Assembly: GCF_000769915.1 (NCBI RefSeq)
Contig: NZ_JRLV01000010.1
Location: 1 to 64,000, forward strand
DNA: 64,000 nucleotides
DNA from: Flavobacterium beibuense F44-8
GTDB lineage: Bacteria; Bacteroidota; Bacteroidia; Flavobacteriales; Flavobacteriaceae
Direction of reading: 5' to 3'
Shown here: piece after piece, positions 62,819 to 64,000 of the stretch
Layout: every line of letters starts with the position of its first letter
Position numbering within the stretch: position 1 is the first letter of the stretch
Translations under genes and position numbers: made by a program
The notes under the pieces: generated by a model
Database searches by the model: none
What the model was told of the DNA's origin: nothing
The model's input: the letters and a program-made list of their open reading frames with translations, nothing else

Positions 62819-63545
62819 AAGAGCGCCTAAATTCGCTTAGTATTATCGCGGTAGCTGTAGCTACATTAAGGCTTTCGGTTTTTTGTATTGCACCAAAACG
62901 CGGTATGGCAATTTTATCGGTTACGGTTTGCTCAACAGCTGTTGATATTCCGTTTGCCTCGTTCCCAAAAACGACAATACCGTTTTCAGGAAGTTGCTGA
63001 GTATAAATATTTTCACCATCCATAAAAGTACCATATACCGGCAGTGACGTATTTTTAAGATATTCTTCTAAATCAGTATAAACAACTTTCACCCTGCTTA
63101 TGGACCCCATTGTAGCCTGCACCACCTTTGGATTGTAGACATCCACACAACCTTTAGAGCATACTAAGTGGGTTACACCAAACCAGTCACACATCCTTAT
63201 AATGGTACCTAAATTCCCCGGATCACGCACCTCATCTAGTGCAACTATAAGTCCGCCGTCAGGCAATATCTCATTTTCGTCAGGTATTAAAAAAACAGCC
63301 AAACAGGTGTTTTGTGTAGTAAGCGCACTAATTTTTTTCAGTTCGGCATCAGTCACCTCTATCCTTTTGGATTGAGGTATTGTATTAAAATCGTTTTGCG
63401 TAGTAAACAACTGATGTAATTCAAAATACGAGTTCAATAGCTCTTCCACCACTTTAACACCTTCGGCAATAAACATTTTATGCTCCTTTCGGTATTTTTT
63501 TTGCTGTAAACCCGTTATTGTCTTAATTTGGTTTTTACTAACCAT
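62805..63545 (-). CDS. TrmH/SpoU-family RNA 2'-O-methyltransferase
   Basis: This 246-residue SPOUT methyltransferase has an N-terminal substrate-binding part (KNQIKTITGLQQKKYRKEHK, about 3-22) and the trefoil-knot domain. That domain shows ALDEVRDPGNLGTIIRMCDW (motif 1), VFGNEANGIS (motif 2) and IPRFGAIQKTESLNVATATA (motif 3). It probably methylates a ribose in rRNA or tRNA; the target is not predictable from sequence. Convergent with and overlapping the PorT-like gene. Confidence 0.92.
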   Translation of the reverse strand: MVSKNQIKTITGLQQKKYRKEHKMFIAEGVKVVEELLNSYFELHQLFTTQNDFNTIPQSKRIEVTDAELKKISALTTQNTCLAVFLIPDENEILPDGGLIVALDEVRDPGNLGTIIRMCDWFGVTHLVCSKGCVDVYNPKVVQATMGSISRVKVVYTDLEEYLKNTSLPVYGTFMDGENIYTQQLPENGIVVFGNEANGISTAVEQTVTDKIAIPRFGAIQKTESLNVATATAIILSEFRRSFSGK

Positions 63546-63553
63546 AAAAAATG

Positions 63554-63561
63554 TATTTTTG
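63554..63561 (+). promoter_or_regulatory. -7-like box for the BamA/TamA-like gene
   Basis: TATTTTTG matches TAnnTTTG and lies 24 bp before the TTG start. A TTTG (63527-63530) sits 23 nt upstream, slightly farther than usual. Confidence 0.4.
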
Positions 63562-63584
63562 AATTACGATTTAGAGCCCTGCCC

Positions 63585-64000
63585 TTGAGAAATAAGATAA
63601 CAAAAATAGCACTTATTATATTAACCGCTTCTGTTTTATTTTCATGTTCCCTAACTAAAAGGGTTCCTGATGATAAACAGTTATTGCGTGAAACCGATAT
63701 AACCGTAAACGACAAGAAAGTAAATGATGAGGATGTAACCAATCAGCTATATCAGTTACCCAACAGCGATGTACTTGGACTTAACATCAGGCTGCACATG
63801 TATAACTGGGCAACTCCTAACCCCGATTCATCATATCAGGCATGGCTGGACAGGAAACCTAACCGTCGCAAAAGATACACTGCCTTACTTTCAGACAAGC
63901 AGGTTCAACGCTTAGGACAGTCATTTTTGGTTGCCGGAATGAGTAGTTTTCTTAAAAATGTTGGTGAACCTCCTGTTATTGTAGATGAAAAACGCACACA
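63585..64000 (+). CDS. BamA/TamA-like outer-membrane assembly lipoprotein (partial)
   Basis: The 5' end of a gene that runs off the window (about 138 codons seen). It starts at TTG 63585, with no in-frame ATG upstream, and gives a lipoprotein signal with Cys21 (SVLFSC). The next residues (SLTKRVPDDKQLLRETDITV) resemble the first POTRA region of Bacteroidetes BamA/TamA homologues. Such proteins insert barrels or translocate substrates across the outer membrane. The rest of the protein is outside the window, so the assignment is tentative. Confidence 0.7.
   Translation, partial: MRNKITKIALIILTASVLFSCSLTKRVPDDKQLLRETDITVNDKKVNDEDVTNQLYQLPNSDVLGLNIRLHMYNWATPNPDSSYQAWLDRKPNRRKRYTALLSDKQVQRLGQSFLVAGMSSFLKNVGEPPVIVDEKRT

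Noticed and set aside
1..64000. Mobile elements, CRISPR arrays, tRNA or rRNA genes, attachment sites
   Set aside because: Reading both strands gave no transposase, integrase, direct-repeat array or tRNA-like cloverleaf. Gene content and composition look like ordinary chromosome.

Overview
This window looks like chromosomal DNA of a free-living Flavobacteriaceae bacterium (Bacteroidetes), probably Flavobacterium or a close relative. The evidence is the AT-rich DNA, promoters of the TTTG-N19-21-TAnnTTTG type in place of the E. coli consensus, and the gene families present: GLPGLI protein, OMP_b-brl_3 receptor, DUF5686 barrel, PorT-like protein, GldA-like ATPase, and a TonB/ExbB/ExbD/ExbD cluster with a PstS-like lipoprotein. 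I see no insertion sequence, phage, CRISPR array, tRNA or rRNA gene. Family names come from reading the proteins, not from database searches.

Layout. 1-650: four strong leftward promoters in tandem driving something beyond the left edge, possibly an rRNA operon. 0.7-7 kb: LolC/E-like permease, NamZ-like lipoprotein, small proteins, a YkgJ-type protein, a methyltransferase, three DUF2059 paralogues and queE. 7-13.1 kb (minus): a TonB energy-transduction operon (exbB, two exbD, tonB, a small membrane protein, a PstS-like lipoprotein, a TPR protein). 13.5-18.1 kb: cupin, then kynurenine genes (kynurenine 3-monooxygenase; kynureninase followed closely by an arginase-family enzyme). 18.2-33.7 kb (minus): queA, then a tightly packed run that begins with pheA, an aminotransferase and DAHP synthase-chorismate mutase, passes through rsgA, dtd, four DUF3857/transglutaminase-like genes and a MazG-like gene, and ends with aroA.

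33.7-43 kb is rich in RNA control. A 26-codon Phe/Tyr leader with mutually exclusive hairpins and a terminator directly precedes pheA. A SAM-I riboswitch precedes the split metH-metF operon. A SAM-II-like aptamer precedes metK. Two terminators, each preceded by a short ORF, lie ahead of an osmC / homoserine-dehydrogenase-like pair. 43-56.5 kb: outer-membrane proteins, a nucleoside kinase, membrane and soluble pyrophosphatases, two Cys-rich lipoproteins and pyruvate dehydrogenase E1 beta. 56.7-64 kb: etfBA, a bifunctional-nuclease family protein, thyA, folA, menaquinone methyltransferase, a PorT-like protein, an rRNA/tRNA methyltransferase and the start of a BamA/TamA-like lipoprotein.

The strongest points for a second look are the phe attenuator and the long operon behind it, the paired SAM riboswitch classes, the double attenuator ahead of osmC, the three transglutaminase-like paralogues that have lost their catalytic Cys and His, and the arginase-family enzyme in the kynurenine operon.
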